Of a stretch of DNA of 64,000 bases, positions 32,977 to 42,270 are shown one piece after another (position 1 is the stretch's first letter; every line of letters begins with the position of its first letter). The stretch comes from Sphingobacterium mizutaii (lineage in GTDB: Bacteria; Bacteroidota; Bacteroidia; Sphingobacteriales; Sphingobacteriaceae), in the NCBI RefSeq assembly GCF_900187125.1, contig NZ_LT906468.1, positions 496,001 through 560,000 on the forward strand, in the 5' to 3' direction. The notes beneath the pieces are model-generated. The model was not told where the DNA came from and did no database searches. It saw only the letters and a list, made by a program, of their open reading frames with translations. The position numbers and the translations under genes were made by a program.

Positions 32977-35316
32977 ATGAAAAACCTACTAAACCTAATC
33001 CTTTTATTATTTCCTTGTTTTCTGATCGGGCAGGAGTCTGATCTAAAGTTATGGTATCAACAACCTGCTGCCAAGTGGACCGAAGCATTGCCGTTGGGGA
33101 ATGGACGTCTTGGGGCGATGGTTCATGGTCGTTATGATCATGAGCTTTTCCAGATGAATGAGGAGAGTCTATGGGCCGGAAGCCAGATCAATAACAATAA
33201 TCCTGAATCTGCCTCGCATTTGAAGGAAATACAAGATGCCATTTTCCGAAATCAATTTGAATTGGCTAAGGAATTGGCGACAAAATATATGGTTGGTACT
33301 CCTGCTAGGATCCGATCTTATCAACCTTTGGGGAATATAAGCGTAAATTACGATTGGGGAAGTAGTCAGGTGGAAGATTATTCAAGGGTACTCAATTTAA
33401 ATGAAGGGGTCCATCAGACCTTATTCACAGTAAATTCCAATAAGATTATTCAAACTTCCTATATCCCTTCTGTTGGGGATGCTTTGTTTCTGAAATGGGA
33501 GTCAAGAGCAGCAATTTCATTTACAGTAAAGCTTGATAGAAGTCAAGATGTGAATGAATATGGGACATGGAAGGATGGAGCATATTATACTGGACAGATT
33601 CAAGATTCAGTTAAAAAGGATTCTGGACCCGCAGGATCGCATATGCAATTTGCTTCTGGGCTTATGGTCAAGAGTATCGAAGGGGAATATGAGGTGTTCA
33701 GTGATGATACTGGGTCAGGAATTCGATTTAAAGATGTGAAAAAGCTTGAATTGGTCTATACTGGAATAACGGATTATGAATTAGAGAAGCTTAATTTTTC
33801 TGGTAATAGAAATTTGGAGGCTGATGTAAAAAGTATATTGGGCTTAATTTTAGAAGATCAAGCTCAGGATTACTTACTCCGTCATGTTAATGATCATAGG
33901 TCGATGTTTGAAAGGATTAAAGTGTCAATAAATTCATCTGCTGAATCAAAGTTGCCTACAGACCAAAGGTTGAAAGCTTTTTCGGAAGGGCAGGAAGACT
34001 TTGGGCTGCCAGTGCTTTTTTATCAATATGGCAGATATCTTTTGATGTCTTCAAGTCGATCTCCAGGACGTTTGCCAGCGAATTTGCAAGGGATTTGGAA
34101 TCAGGAATATGAGGCGCCTTGGAATTCCGATTTTCATACCAATATCAATCTGCAAATGAACTATTGGCCGGCAGAGTCTGGAGATTTAGGGGAAACAAGT
34201 GTGATATTGGCGAATTTCATGAAAGAATTAATGAAACCGGGAGAAAGGACGGCAAAGGAAATGTATGCTGCGCGAGGTTGGACGATCCACCACTTAACTG
34301 ATCCATTTGGAAGAACAGGGGTGGCTGATGGCGTATGGGGAGTCTCGCCGATGGCTGGTCCATGGATGACATTCCCGGTTTATCGTCATTTTGCTTTCAG
34401 TCAAGATAGGACATACTTGAAGAATGTGGCTTATCCAATCCTTAAAGGGTCCTTATTGTGGGTGTTAGATTTCTTGATCAAGTCACCTGAGGGGTATTTA
34501 GTGACGAATCCTTCTCACTCTCCTGAAAATGAATTTAAAACCATGGTTGATGGCAAAGAAGTCAGGTCTCAGTTGTCTTATATGAGTACCATAGATATAG
34601 AAATCATTTTGGAGCTGTTTGATAATTTCGAAGAGGCTGCCACATTATTGAAGGAGGACAAAGAGCTGGTGGCACAGATTAAAGAAGTGAGGAAGCAATT
34701 GCCTCCAATCCGAGTTGGGAAAAATGGCGGAATCCAGGAATGGATCCATGATTATGATGAAGTGGAGCCTGGGCATAGGCATATGTCGCATTTGTTGGGT
34801 TTATATCCCGGGAATTCCATTAACCCTAATGACCCTAAATTATTTGAGGCTGCCAAGAAAACGATTGAAAACAGACTCGCCTCAGGAGGTGGGCATACCG
34901 GTTGGAGCAAAGCATGGATTGTGAATTTTTATGCTCGACTATATGATGGAGAGCAAGCAAATCAACACTTAAAGGAGTTGATCGGAAAAACTTGTTTGCC
35001 TAATTTGTTCAGTACGCATCCACCTTTCCAAATTGACGGGAATTTTGGTGGTGCGGCTGGCTTTGCTGAAATGTTAGTTCAATCCCAGCATGGGGAAATT
35101 CATCTTTTACCGGCAGTGCCCTTTTCTTGGAAATCTGGCTCGGTAGATGGGATAAAAACTTGGGGAGACAAAAAAGTAAGCTTTAAATGGGAAAATAATA
35201 GGATTGTTTCTTTAACAGTACAAGCAAAAGCTGCTGAGAAGATTAAAGTTCGTTTTGGGAAAGTGGTTAAGGAATTTAAAGTGAAGGAAGGGTTGAATAC
35301 CTTGACTTTAAATTGA
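32977..35316 (+). CDS. Alpha-L-fucosidase, GH95
   Basis: 779-aa exported enzyme of the inverting family that cleaves alpha-1,2-fucose (or galactose). Signal peptide ends near CFLIGQ. Family features: WTEALPLGNGRLGAMVHGR, MNEESLWAG, the (alpha/alpha)6 core with GRLPANLQGIWN, HTNINLQMNYWPAE with the catalytic-site Asn, HRHMSHLLGLYPG, and PPFQIDGNFGGAAGF with the Asp. Length is normal. It has no SusC/SusD partner nearby and is cut off from pnp by two hairpins. Confidence 0.95.
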   Translation: MKNLLNLILLLFPCFLIGQESDLKLWYQQPAAKWTEALPLGNGRLGAMVHGRYDHELFQMNEESLWAGSQINNNNPESASHLKEIQDAIFRNQFELAKELATKYMVGTPARIRSYQPLGNISVNYDWGSSQVEDYSRVLNLNEGVHQTLFTVNSNKIIQTSYIPSVGDALFLKWESRAAISFTVKLDRSQDVNEYGTWKDGAYYTGQIQDSVKKDSGPAGSHMQFASGLMVKSIEGEYEVFSDDTGSGIRFKDVKKLELVYTGITDYELEKLNFSGNRNLEADVKSILGLILEDQAQDYLLRHVNDHRSMFERIKVSINSSAESKLPTDQRLKAFSEGQEDFGLPVLFYQYGRYLLMSSSRSPGRLPANLQGIWNQEYEAPWNSDFHTNINLQMNYWPAESGDLGETSVILANFMKELMKPGERTAKEMYAARGWTIHHLTDPFGRTGVADGVWGVSPMAGPWMTFPVYRHFAFSQDRTYLKNVAYPILKGSLLWVLDFLIKSPEGYLVTNPSHSPENEFKTMVDGKEVRSQLSYMSTIDIEIILELFDNFEEAATLLKEDKELVAQIKEVRKQLPPIRVGKNGGIQEWIHDYDEVEPGHRHMSHLLGLYPGNSINPNDPKLFEAAKKTIENRLASGGGHTGWSKAWIVNFYARLYDGEQANQHLKELIGKTCLPNLFSTHPPFQIDGNFGGAAGFAEMLVQSQHGEIHLLPAVPFSWKSGSVDGIKTWGDKKVSFKWENNRIVSLTVQAKAAEKIKVRFGKVVKEFKVKEGLNTLTLN

Positions 35317-35412
35317 TTTGATGATTTATGTTTAAACAGCTTATAATTTAATCCCTCATTAGAATAAATTGTTCACTCAATCTGCACTGGGGTTTACTCA
35401 TTATTGATAATT

Positions 35413-35420
35413 TAAGTTTG
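35413..35420 (+). promoter_or_regulatory. Possible -7 box of the collagen-like gene
   Basis: TAAGTTTG, a full match to TAnnTTTG, 56 bases before the start codon; a TTTA lies 16 bases upstream. Confidence 0.4.
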
Positions 35421-35476
35421 CATTAACAAGTAGTTTAGGTCATCCAATAATATATGATGATTTTAAACAAAAGATT

Positions 35477-36367
35477 ATGAAAACTAAATTTTTAATGATT
35501 TTACTGGCCTTCATTATTTTCGGGGCAGGTTCATGTAAGAAGGGTGATCAGGGCGAAATCGGTCCTGAAGGAGCAAAAGGAGATAAGGGCGACAAAGGTG
35601 TTACGGGAGCAAAAGGAGCTGATGGATCTATGATTTACAGTGGTACTGCAGTTCCAGCTACGAGTTTGGGTAAGAATGGCGATTTTTATTTTAGAACGAC
35701 GACGGGCGACTTATATGGGCCTAAGGCTAGCTCAGGTTGGGGAAGTCCTACGAAGTTGAAAGGTGCTGATGGCAAGAACGGAACTAATGGAACTAATGGT
35801 AGCAACGGGAAAAATGGTTCTCAATTTCTTTCAGGTACTACAATTCCCGCGGTAACATTGGGTGCTGTAGGCGATTTTTATTTTAACACGGCTCAAATGG
35901 TTTTATATGGCCCAAAGACAAGTACTGGATGGGGAGTTGGAACAAATTTAAAAGCCAATGTTAAGATTATGTATTCAGGTTGGAGAAATGTGGTCCGCAT
36001 GGTGGATACAGCATTTGACAATACAAGGGTTAGGGCTGCTCATATTTATGAACCACAATTAACCAAAGAGGTTTTAGCAAATTCTGCTATTTTGGTTTAC
36101 TTGGATTATGGTCAAGGTGCTTACCCACTGCCATATACAAGTTATGCGATAAATAGGATGTCGACCATTACATTTCACCCCAAATTGAGGGAATTGGTAA
36201 TTATGAGGATGGCTTATGATGGTGGGCCAACAATTTCCATGAGCAGCTACATACTATATCGATATGTTATTATTCCAGGTAATTTTTATATTGCGATGAA
36301 AAAAAGAGGGGTTGATTTGAAAGACCCTGTCGCTGTTGAAAGGGCTATCCAAGAGTTGAAAGAATAG
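35477..36367 (+). CDS. Lipoprotein with collagen-like repeats
   Basis: 296 aa. A lipoprotein signal ends at SCKKG. It then has a Gly-X-Y stretch (GDQGEIGPEGAKGDKGDKG and on to ADG), a module of about 45 residues containing GDFYFRTTTGDLYGPK and GWG, a second Gly-X-Y stretch (GADGKNGTNGTNGSNGKNG), and a second copy of the module (GDFYFNTAQMVLYGPK, GWG). The last 130 residues form a non-repetitive domain not recognised. It is likely surface-exposed in the outer membrane. Function unknown; adhesion or a structural role is a guess. Confidence 0.88.
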   Translation: MKTKFLMILLAFIIFGAGSCKKGDQGEIGPEGAKGDKGDKGVTGAKGADGSMIYSGTAVPATSLGKNGDFYFRTTTGDLYGPKASSGWGSPTKLKGADGKNGTNGTNGSNGKNGSQFLSGTTIPAVTLGAVGDFYFNTAQMVLYGPKTSTGWGVGTNLKANVKIMYSGWRNVVRMVDTAFDNTRVRAAHIYEPQLTKEVLANSAILVYLDYGQGAYPLPYTSYAINRMSTITFHPKLRELVIMRMAYDGGPTISMSSYILYRYVIIPGNFYIAMKKRGVDLKDPVAVERAIQELKE

Positions 36368-36368
36368 A

Positions 36369-36397
36369 AAAAGGGTGTCAATTTGACACCCTTTTCT
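36369..36397. terminator. Bidirectional terminator
   Basis: Stem AAAAGGGTGTCAA/TTGACACCCTTTT directly after the collagen-like gene stop. It has A/T runs on both sides and also faces the convergent DUF493 gene. Confidence 0.8.
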
Positions 36398-36412
36398 GTT
36401 TTAGTATTTTAC

Positions 36413-36739
36413 TTATAACATCATTACACCAGGGATTTCCCCCACTTTTTTGTAATAGTTGATTACTTCGTCGGCATTGTTTACATAGTTTTCGATTGAA
36501 ATCGAAGTGTATTTTCCTCCTGATGATTTTTTCTCAGAAAACTTAGCTGAGGCATGAGTGAACAATCCTTTAACCTTTTCAGCTTGATCAGAATCTGATT
36601 TTACGATGAATTTGAAAGTATAGATGGTCGGAAACTGTTCTACCTCAATCAATTTATCTTTAAAGTTTTTGTAAAAGTCCTGATTGTTGCTGTCGTCTTG
36701 TATGTCCTTGATGTTAATATTGTTGTTTAATTCTTCCAT
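36413..36739 (-). CDS. DUF493 family protein
   Basis: 108-aa cytosolic protein of the YbeD-like DUF493 fold: FPTIYTFKFIVKSDS, SSGGKYTSISIENYVNNADE and VINYYKKVGEIPGVMML at the C-terminus. ATG 36739 (MEELNNN) is preferred; it follows a purine-rich stretch and removes an atypical MILKGKEKKK extension. The role of the family is not known with certainty; some members bind lipoate-protein partners or act as regulators in other bacteria. Downstream of GH92 divergently arranged regulators, but no functional link is visible. Confidence 0.88.
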   Translation of the reverse strand: MEELNNNINIKDIQDDSNNQDFYKNFKDKLIEVEQFPTIYTFKFIVKSDSDQAEKVKGLFTHASAKFSEKKSSGGKYTSISIENYVNNADEVINYYKKVGEIPGVMML

Positions 36740-36820
36740 TTTTTTCTTCTCCTTTCCCTTAAGTATCAATAAGTGTACCCAAGGCCAATATATGACAAAA
36801 CGTAATATTTTGGGTTTTGT

Positions 36821-39085
36821 TTAATTTTCCATTGAAGTAGGTAAAGATTTCTTTTGTGTTCCAAATTTTTGATTCGGGACATCGCTCATCTGGAATTCCA
36901 AAGTTCCGCCCTTTAACATGTTCTTATGGGTGATATAGGTGTTTTTGTATGGTTTTCCATTCAGAGTAATGGATTTGATGTAAATATTTTTTTTAGAGTT
37001 GTTTTTGGCAATAATGCTGAATATTTTGCCATTTGGCATAGTGATATCAGATTTGTCAAGTGCTGGACTACCGAATACATATTCTCCATTTACAGGAGAA
37101 GCAGGGTATAAGCCCATCATCGACCAAACCGCCCAAGCGCTCATTTGACCTGCATCTTCATTGCCTGCATATCCATCTGGTCTTTCATGGTACATGGAGT
37201 CAATGATTGCTCTCACTTTTTCTTGGGTCTTCCATGGTTTTCCTAGATATGAATACATATAAGCGATATGATGGCTCGGTTCGTTCCCATGAGCGTATTG
37301 ACCGATAAAACCACTGGCATCAGGTGATTGGTTTTCTCCAGTCATGAAGGAAGGAGCGGTGAATAAAGTGTCTAACATTTTATCAAGGCCATCCTTTTTT
37401 GGGAATAATTTTGCCAATCCTCTTACATCATGAGGAACAAAGAAGGAGTGTTGCCATGCATTTCCTTCGATATATTGGCTTTTTGAGAATTCGTGTTCTG
37501 AATAGAAAGGGTCAAATGGTTCAACGAATTTGCCGTTTTTCAATTTAGCTCTCATAAAGCCAGAGTTAGGGTCGAAGAGGTGGATGTAATTCTTAGCACG
37601 TTTAGTATATTCCTCATACTCCTTTTTCTTTCCTAGTTTTTTGGCCACTAATGAAATGCAATAATCATCAAAGGCATACTCCAAAGTTGATGTCACTGAT
37701 CCACCGTTTACATCTTGCGGAACATATCCATATTCAATATAATCTGGGACTTCTCTGATTTTTTGATTTGCACTTGCAAGCATTGCCTTAAATGCTTTTT
37801 CTTGATCAATGCCTGGGATATCTTTTAAGACCGCGTCGGCAAGTACAGGGACAGCATGATAACCAGTCATGGTATTGGTTTCGAAAGTGCTAAGGTCCCA
37901 TACCGGAAGCAATCCATTTTCATCATAGAAAGCTAACATGCTGTTCATCATGTCTGTGTAACGTTCAGATTGCGTGATGGTCAGCAAGGGTTTTAATGCC
38001 CGGAAAGTATCCCAAAGAGAAAATAAAGTGTACCGTTGACCGGCATTGTTCATCTTATGGATTTCTCCTTTGTAATTCTTGTATTCGCCATCTTTATCAG
38101 AGTATAGGGTGGGCGACACAGCAGTGTGGTATAAAGCGGTATAAAAGATCTTTTTCAAGGTTTCATCAGTGGATTCTACCTTGATTTTCCCTAATTCTTT
38201 TTCCCATTGATTTTCGGCATTCGATTTCACTTGGTTAAAATTCCAATTTGGAATTTCATTTAATGCTTCAATTGCTTTTTCAGCTGAAGTAGTTGAAAGT
38301 GCAACCTTGAGGTCAACTTGTTCTGTCGGTTGGAAAATAAACTGTGCATTGACAGCGTTTATAGGACCTTGCCTTGAATTGTTGATTTGGGTAACTTGCT
38401 TTTCATTTGTCTTATTTCCATTCAATAGGTAGGAATTGAATGGTTTGTTGAAGCGGATTGCAAAATATATATGTTGTTGGTTTGCCCATCCATAAGAATA
38501 TCTTTTTCCGATTGCTGTACTATCGTTTAAGATCTTGATCTCAGTTTCCATTGGTCTGTCCCAATTATAGGCATGGCCAAGGTCTAGTCTAATAGTTGGC
38601 TTGGCATTGTTGGGAAATGAATAATTATGGAGCCCAACGCGTTCGGTAGACGTTAGTTTGGCTTGGATCCCATTCTCTAATTTGACCTCATAATAGCCCG
38701 GGCTTGCTTTTTCATTATCGTGAGAGAATTTTACACGGGTGTCAAAGTCTTTTTGATTTATGGGTTGGATTAATGGCATAATTGCAATGTCAAGCCAATC
38801 TCCGATTCCAGTTCCGCTTAGGTGCATATGGCTGAATCCTGCAATTGAATCTGCGCTGATATGATAGCCACTCACCCAGTCCCAACCATTTTTTCCGTTA
38901 TCAGGAGATAATTGGACCAATGAAAATGGAACTGTTGCTCCAGGATAAGTGTGTCCATGTCCACCAGTTCCGATGAAAGGGTCGACATATTTTGTATATT
39001 GCTGTGCAGAGGCTTGATTACTGCTTATCATTGCCAAACCAGCAGCTGCAAAAATAATTGCAAAAGATTTATAATGTAATTTCAT
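36821..39085 (-). CDS. Alpha-mannosidase, GH92
   Basis: 754-aa exported calcium-dependent exo-alpha-mannosidase, commonly alpha-1,2-specific and active on high-mannose N-glycans. The mature start YTKYVDPFIGTGGHGHTYPG is a hallmark; further motifs are HMHLSGTGIGDW, YIEGNAWQHSFFVPHD with the catalytic Glu region, GNEPSHHIAYMY and GNEDAGQMSAWAVWSMMG. Signal peptide ends at ASAQQ. It is divergent from a LacI regulator, across a 158-base gap that carries an array of TTTAGC half-sites. Confidence 0.95.
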   Translation of the reverse strand: MKLHYKSFAIIFAAAGLAMISSNQASAQQYTKYVDPFIGTGGHGHTYPGATVPFSLVQLSPDNGKNGWDWVSGYHISADSIAGFSHMHLSGTGIGDWLDIAIMPLIQPINQKDFDTRVKFSHDNEKASPGYYEVKLENGIQAKLTSTERVGLHNYSFPNNAKPTIRLDLGHAYNWDRPMETEIKILNDSTAIGKRYSYGWANQQHIYFAIRFNKPFNSYLLNGNKTNEKQVTQINNSRQGPINAVNAQFIFQPTEQVDLKVALSTTSAEKAIEALNEIPNWNFNQVKSNAENQWEKELGKIKVESTDETLKKIFYTALYHTAVSPTLYSDKDGEYKNYKGEIHKMNNAGQRYTLFSLWDTFRALKPLLTITQSERYTDMMNSMLAFYDENGLLPVWDLSTFETNTMTGYHAVPVLADAVLKDIPGIDQEKAFKAMLASANQKIREVPDYIEYGYVPQDVNGGSVTSTLEYAFDDYCISLVAKKLGKKKEYEEYTKRAKNYIHLFDPNSGFMRAKLKNGKFVEPFDPFYSEHEFSKSQYIEGNAWQHSFFVPHDVRGLAKLFPKKDGLDKMLDTLFTAPSFMTGENQSPDASGFIGQYAHGNEPSHHIAYMYSYLGKPWKTQEKVRAIIDSMYHERPDGYAGNEDAGQMSAWAVWSMMGLYPASPVNGEYVFGSPALDKSDITMPNGKIFSIIAKNNSKKNIYIKSITLNGKPYKNTYITHKNMLKGGTLEFQMSDVPNQKFGTQKKSLPTSMEN

Positions 39086-39113
39086 AAATGTCGTTATAAA
39101 TAGTGTACATGAA

Positions 39114-39121
39114 CAAATGTA
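39114..39121 (-). promoter_or_regulatory. Possible -7 box of the GH92 gene
   Basis: Minus-strand TACATTTG, 28 bases before the GH92 start. The -33 element is not clear. Confidence 0.4.
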
Positions 39122-39144
39122 CGTTTTTAAACCTAATAAACCCT

Positions 39145-39195
39145 TTTAGCCAAATTTTTAGCATAATCTTTAGCATAAATTTGCTAAAATTTAGC
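39145..39195. promoter_or_regulatory. Candidate LacI operator array
   Basis: TTTAGC occurs on the plus strand at 39145, 39157, 39169 and 39190, and its complement GCTAAA at 39183. The 39169 and 39183 sites form a 20-bp inverted repeat with an 8-base spacer, the usual shape of a LacI-family operator. It overlaps the -33 box of lacI, which would allow autoregulation. Confidence 0.6.
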
Positions 39196-39211
39196 CGAGT
39201 TTATATATTTG
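39180..39211 (+). promoter_or_regulatory. lacI-type regulator promoter
   Basis: TTTG at 39180-39183, 20-base spacer and TATATTTG at 39204-39211: a full match to the Bacteroidota promoter pattern, with the start codon 32 bases downstream. Confidence 0.65.
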
Positions 39212-39243
39212 ATAGATTTTGAATTGCATTTTATTAACCTAAC

Positions 39244-40278
39244 ATGAGAAAACGAATATTAATTAGTGACATTGCAAAGAACCTCGGGGTATCCGTAACG
39301 ACCGTATCATTTATTTTAAATGGGAAGGCTAAGGAAAAAAGGATCAGCGAAGGGTTGACCAAACGAGTGCTGGATTATGTAAAAAAAGTAGGATACAAAC
39401 CAAACCAATTAGCACAGAGTTTAAGGACGGGTCAATCTAAGATTTTAGGTTTGATCGTTGAAGATATCTCCAATCCTTTCTTTTCTAATGTTGCAAAATA
39501 TATTGAAAGGATTGCCTATGACAATGGTTATCATATTATTTACTGTAGTATGGATAATGATGAGACCAAAGCTAGGGAGTTGATCCAATTATTCTATGAT
39601 AGACAGGTGGATGGATATATCATTACACCTCCTGAAGGCCTAGAGGATACTTTGTCTAATTTAATTAAGAATAATGTTCCATTGGTTCTTTTTGACCGAT
39701 ATATTCCGCAGTTGGAGACCCATTATGTTGTATTAGACAACTTTAATGGTGCATTTGAGGCAACTAAACACCTTTTGGAAAATCAAAATAACAGGAGAGT
39801 TGGGTTTGTTTCTTTATATTCAAATCAAACGCAGATGCGTGATCGACTTGACGGCTATATGAAGGCTATTGATGAATTCCAGCAACAGGCATTTATTAAA
39901 AAAGTAAAGATCGATGAAAATGAAGATTCTTCGATTGACCAAATTCACGAATTCATCAGTGCCAATAATCTGGATGCAGTATTATTTGCGACCAACTATT
40001 TGGCAATTGATGGTTTGAAGGCTGTTAAGAAATATAATATGAAGCTGCCTAATATGGTGGCATTTGATGATCATACCTTGTTTAAGCTATATGAGCCAGG
40101 GATTAGTGTGGTGACTCAGGATACCTCTGCAATAGCCAATGAATTGATTCATACCTTATTAAACGAGATCAAGGGAAAAAATAAGGAATTACAGAAGATT
40201 GTAATTCCTAGTGAATTGTTAGTTCGAGGTTCTTCCGTTATTTCTGAGGAGACGCTGGAACAAACTTCATTGAAATAG
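39244..40278 (+). CDS. LacI family transcriptional regulator
   Basis: 344-aa repressor. The HTH is at residues 6-27 ([20 protein letters not shown]), followed by hinge [19 protein letters not shown] and a periplasmic-binding-like effector domain ([41 protein letters not shown]). It is divergent from GH92 and shares the operator-bearing gap, so GH92 is its likely target; the effector sugar is unknown. Its 3' end overlaps the convergent msrB by 41 bases. Confidence 0.94.
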   Translation: MRKRILISDIAKNLGVSVTTVSFILNGKAKEKRISEGLTKRVLDYVKKVGYKPNQLAQSLRTGQSKILGLIVEDISNPFFSNVAKYIERIAYDNGYHIIYCSMDNDETKARELIQLFYDRQVDGYIITPPEGLEDTLSNLIKNNVPLVLFDRYIPQLETHYVVLDNFNGAFEATKHLLENQNNRRVGFVSLYSNQTQMRDRLDGYMKAIDEFQQQAFIKKVKIDENEDSSIDQIHEFISANNLDAVLFATNYLAIDGLKAVKKYNMKLPNMVAFDDHTLFKLYEPGISVVTQDTSAIANELIHTLLNEIKGKNKELQKIVIPSELLVRGSSVISEETLEQTSLK

Positions 40279-40702
40279 AATTGACACAGTGCCTTGTGTT
40301 TTTGGAGGTGAATCCTTCGCCTTCAAAAACATGGCCCAAGTGGGCACCACAAGCAGCACACAGAATCTCGGTCCTTCTGCCATCTGCATCAGTTTCTCTT
40401 TTTACAGCTCCAGGGATTTCATCATCGAAACTAGGCCAGCCACAATGGGACTCAAATTTGTCTTCCGAATGGTATAATGGAGCATCACATCGCTTACAAA
40501 CATAAGTTCCCTTTTCTTTGTTATTTAGAAGTTGACCAGTAAATGGCCTTTCGGTTCCTTTATTAAGGATTACGTATTGTTCTTCGGGAGTTAATTCGTT
40601 GTATTTTTTGTTTTGGTCCATGGTTACAGTAGTATTGTTTGATTGCGAATGAGCACAACCAGATAAAACAATTAAAATTAATATGCAATATATTGCTTTC
40701 AT
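40238..40702 (-). CDS. msrB: Peptide methionine-R-sulfoxide reductase, lipoprotein form
   Basis: 154-aa MsrB that repairs Met-R-sulfoxide in proteins. A lipoprotein signal ([10 protein letters not shown]) places it in the cell envelope. Zinc cysteines Cys69/Cys72 (CKRC) and Cys115/Cys118 (CAAC), Cys87 in HCGWPSF and the catalytic Cys139 in NTRHCVNS are all present. It complements the cytosolic MsrC at 6557. The convergent overlap with lacI is 41 bases and no terminator was seen between them. Confidence 0.95.
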   Translation of the reverse strand: MKAIYCILILIVLSGCAHSQSNNTTVTMDQNKKYNELTPEEQYVILNKGTERPFTGQLLNNKEKGTYVCKRCDAPLYHSEDKFESHCGWPSFDDEIPGAVKRETDADGRRTEILCAACGAHLGHVFEGEGFTSKNTRHCVNSISMKFVPASPQK

Positions 40703-40825
40703 AAGGAAGCTAATTTACTAAAAAAAGATTATTGAAATATCAATTGAATGTTAATTTGTACCGACATAGAGCTATATAAAGCAATCTATTTAGAATGATT
40801 ATAAATTGATAAATTACGTCATCAA

Positions 40826-40859
40826 ATTGTCAGGGATTGCTTAATAAGTTATACTTTTG
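40826..40859 (+). promoter_or_regulatory. Probable promoter of the act-cox operon
   Basis: ATTG at 40826-40829, 22-base spacer, TACTTTTG at 40852-40859 (matches TAnnTTTG). The leader to ATG 40944 would be about 78 bases. Confidence 0.55.
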
Positions 40860-40943
40860 TGCATTGTTTTGTACGGTATTGTGTACATGTACTGAAGAGT
40901 CAACAATTAATTATTACACATAAAATAGTATAAAGTGCTAAAT

Positions 40944-42230
40944 ATGAGAAATATCTCATCCGTTTTGGGAAGACTTGCGAAGTCAATATCAATCAGTTTG
41001 GTATTGTTATTTGCCGTTACTACTACCACGCAGGCGCAGGATGCTGCGAATGGTGCAGCGCTATTCAAGTCGAATGCGTGTAATTCATGTCACGCAGTAG
41101 GTAAGAAATTGACTGGTCCAGATTTGGCTGGCTTGTCAGAGCGTCGAGAAGAAGCATGGATTGTGAAATGGATCCACAACCCGCAAGGGATGATTGATTC
41201 AGGCGATCCACAAGCTCTTGAATTGAAATCTCAGTTTGCTACGACGATGGCTCCTTATGCTAACCTTTCAGAAGGTGATATTAAGGATATCCTTGCGTAC
41301 TTGAAAGCAGAAGAGGTAAAGTTAGCTGAGAAAAAGGCTGCTGGTCCGGCTGCTGGAGGTGCGGGTGCTGCAAGTTCAGATGCGAACACCATGATGATTA
41401 TCGGTTTGGTCGCTTTGTTTGTGGTTGCTGTAGCGGTGATTTTTGCCTTGAACAGGGTAACAAAAACTTTAGAACGCGTTATTGCTAACAATCAGGCGTC
41501 AATTGCTGAAGCTCAAGCGAAAAGCGAAGAAGAAGGAGAGAGCGGTTCTGTAAAATTTGCAAAAGCATTTTTAAAGAACAAGAAGTTAGTGTTCTTCGTA
41601 GTATTGATGGTAGTAGGTTTATTAGGCGTGGCAGGATGGAAGACCATGTGGAATGTTGGTGTTCACCAAGGGTACAAGCCTGTGCAGCCGATTAAATTCT
41701 CTCACCAAATTCACGCTGGTGTAAATCAGATCGAGTGTCAATACTGTCACGGTGGAGCATTTAAATCTAAAAACGCTTCAATTCCATCAGCAAACGTATG
41801 TATGAACTGTCACAATACAGTAACAGGTTCAGATCATTACGACGGTAACATTTCGCCAGAGATTGCGAAATTATATCGTGCGGTTGATTGGGATCCTGAA
41901 GCTAGAACTTATGGTACAAACACAAGACCTATCGAATGGGTTAGGATTCATAACTTACCAGACTTTGCTTATTTCAACCACTCACAACACGTTGTTGTCG
42001 CAGGAGTTGAGTGTCAAACTTGTCACGGTCCTATCCAAGATATGGAAGAAGTTTACCAATATTCACCACTGACCATGAAATGGTGTATTGACTGTCACAA
42101 AGAGACTTCTGTAAACACAGATAATGCTTACTATGATCAATTGATCGAGGCTCACGACAAGTTGAAGAAAGGTGAGAAAATGACAGCAGCTATGATCGGT
42201 GGATTAGAGTGTGGAAAGTGTCATTATTAA
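40944..42230 (+). CDS. actA: Alternative complex III subunit ActA (multiheme cytochrome c)
   Basis: 428-aa cytochrome that passes electrons from quinol to the periplasmic carrier. Six CxxCH motifs are present: CNSCH in an N-terminal monoheme domain after the signal peptide, then CQYCH, CMNCH, CQTCH, CIDCH and CGKCH in the pentaheme part. Two membrane helices lie between them (about residues 145-170 and 205-225), separated by a charged coiled stretch. ATG 40944 is preferred over GTG 40935. The fused mono- plus pentaheme form is the Bacteroidota type. Confidence 0.94.
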   Translation: MRNISSVLGRLAKSISISLVLLFAVTTTTQAQDAANGAALFKSNACNSCHAVGKKLTGPDLAGLSERREEAWIVKWIHNPQGMIDSGDPQALELKSQFATTMAPYANLSEGDIKDILAYLKAEEVKLAEKKAAGPAAGGAGAASSDANTMMIIGLVALFVVAVAVIFALNRVTKTLERVIANNQASIAEAQAKSEEEGESGSVKFAKAFLKNKKLVFFVVLMVVGLLGVAGWKTMWNVGVHQGYKPVQPIKFSHQIHAGVNQIECQYCHGGAFKSKNASIPSANVCMNCHNTVTGSDHYDGNISPEIAKLYRAVDWDPEARTYGTNTRPIEWVRIHNLPDFAYFNHSQHVVVAGVECQTCHGPIQDMEEVYQYSPLTMKWCIDCHKETSVNTDNAYYDQLIEAHDKLKKGEKMTAAMIGGLECGKCHY

Positions 42231-42270
42231 TAAATTAATTTAGAATAACGGAATCTTATATATAGCTTAA

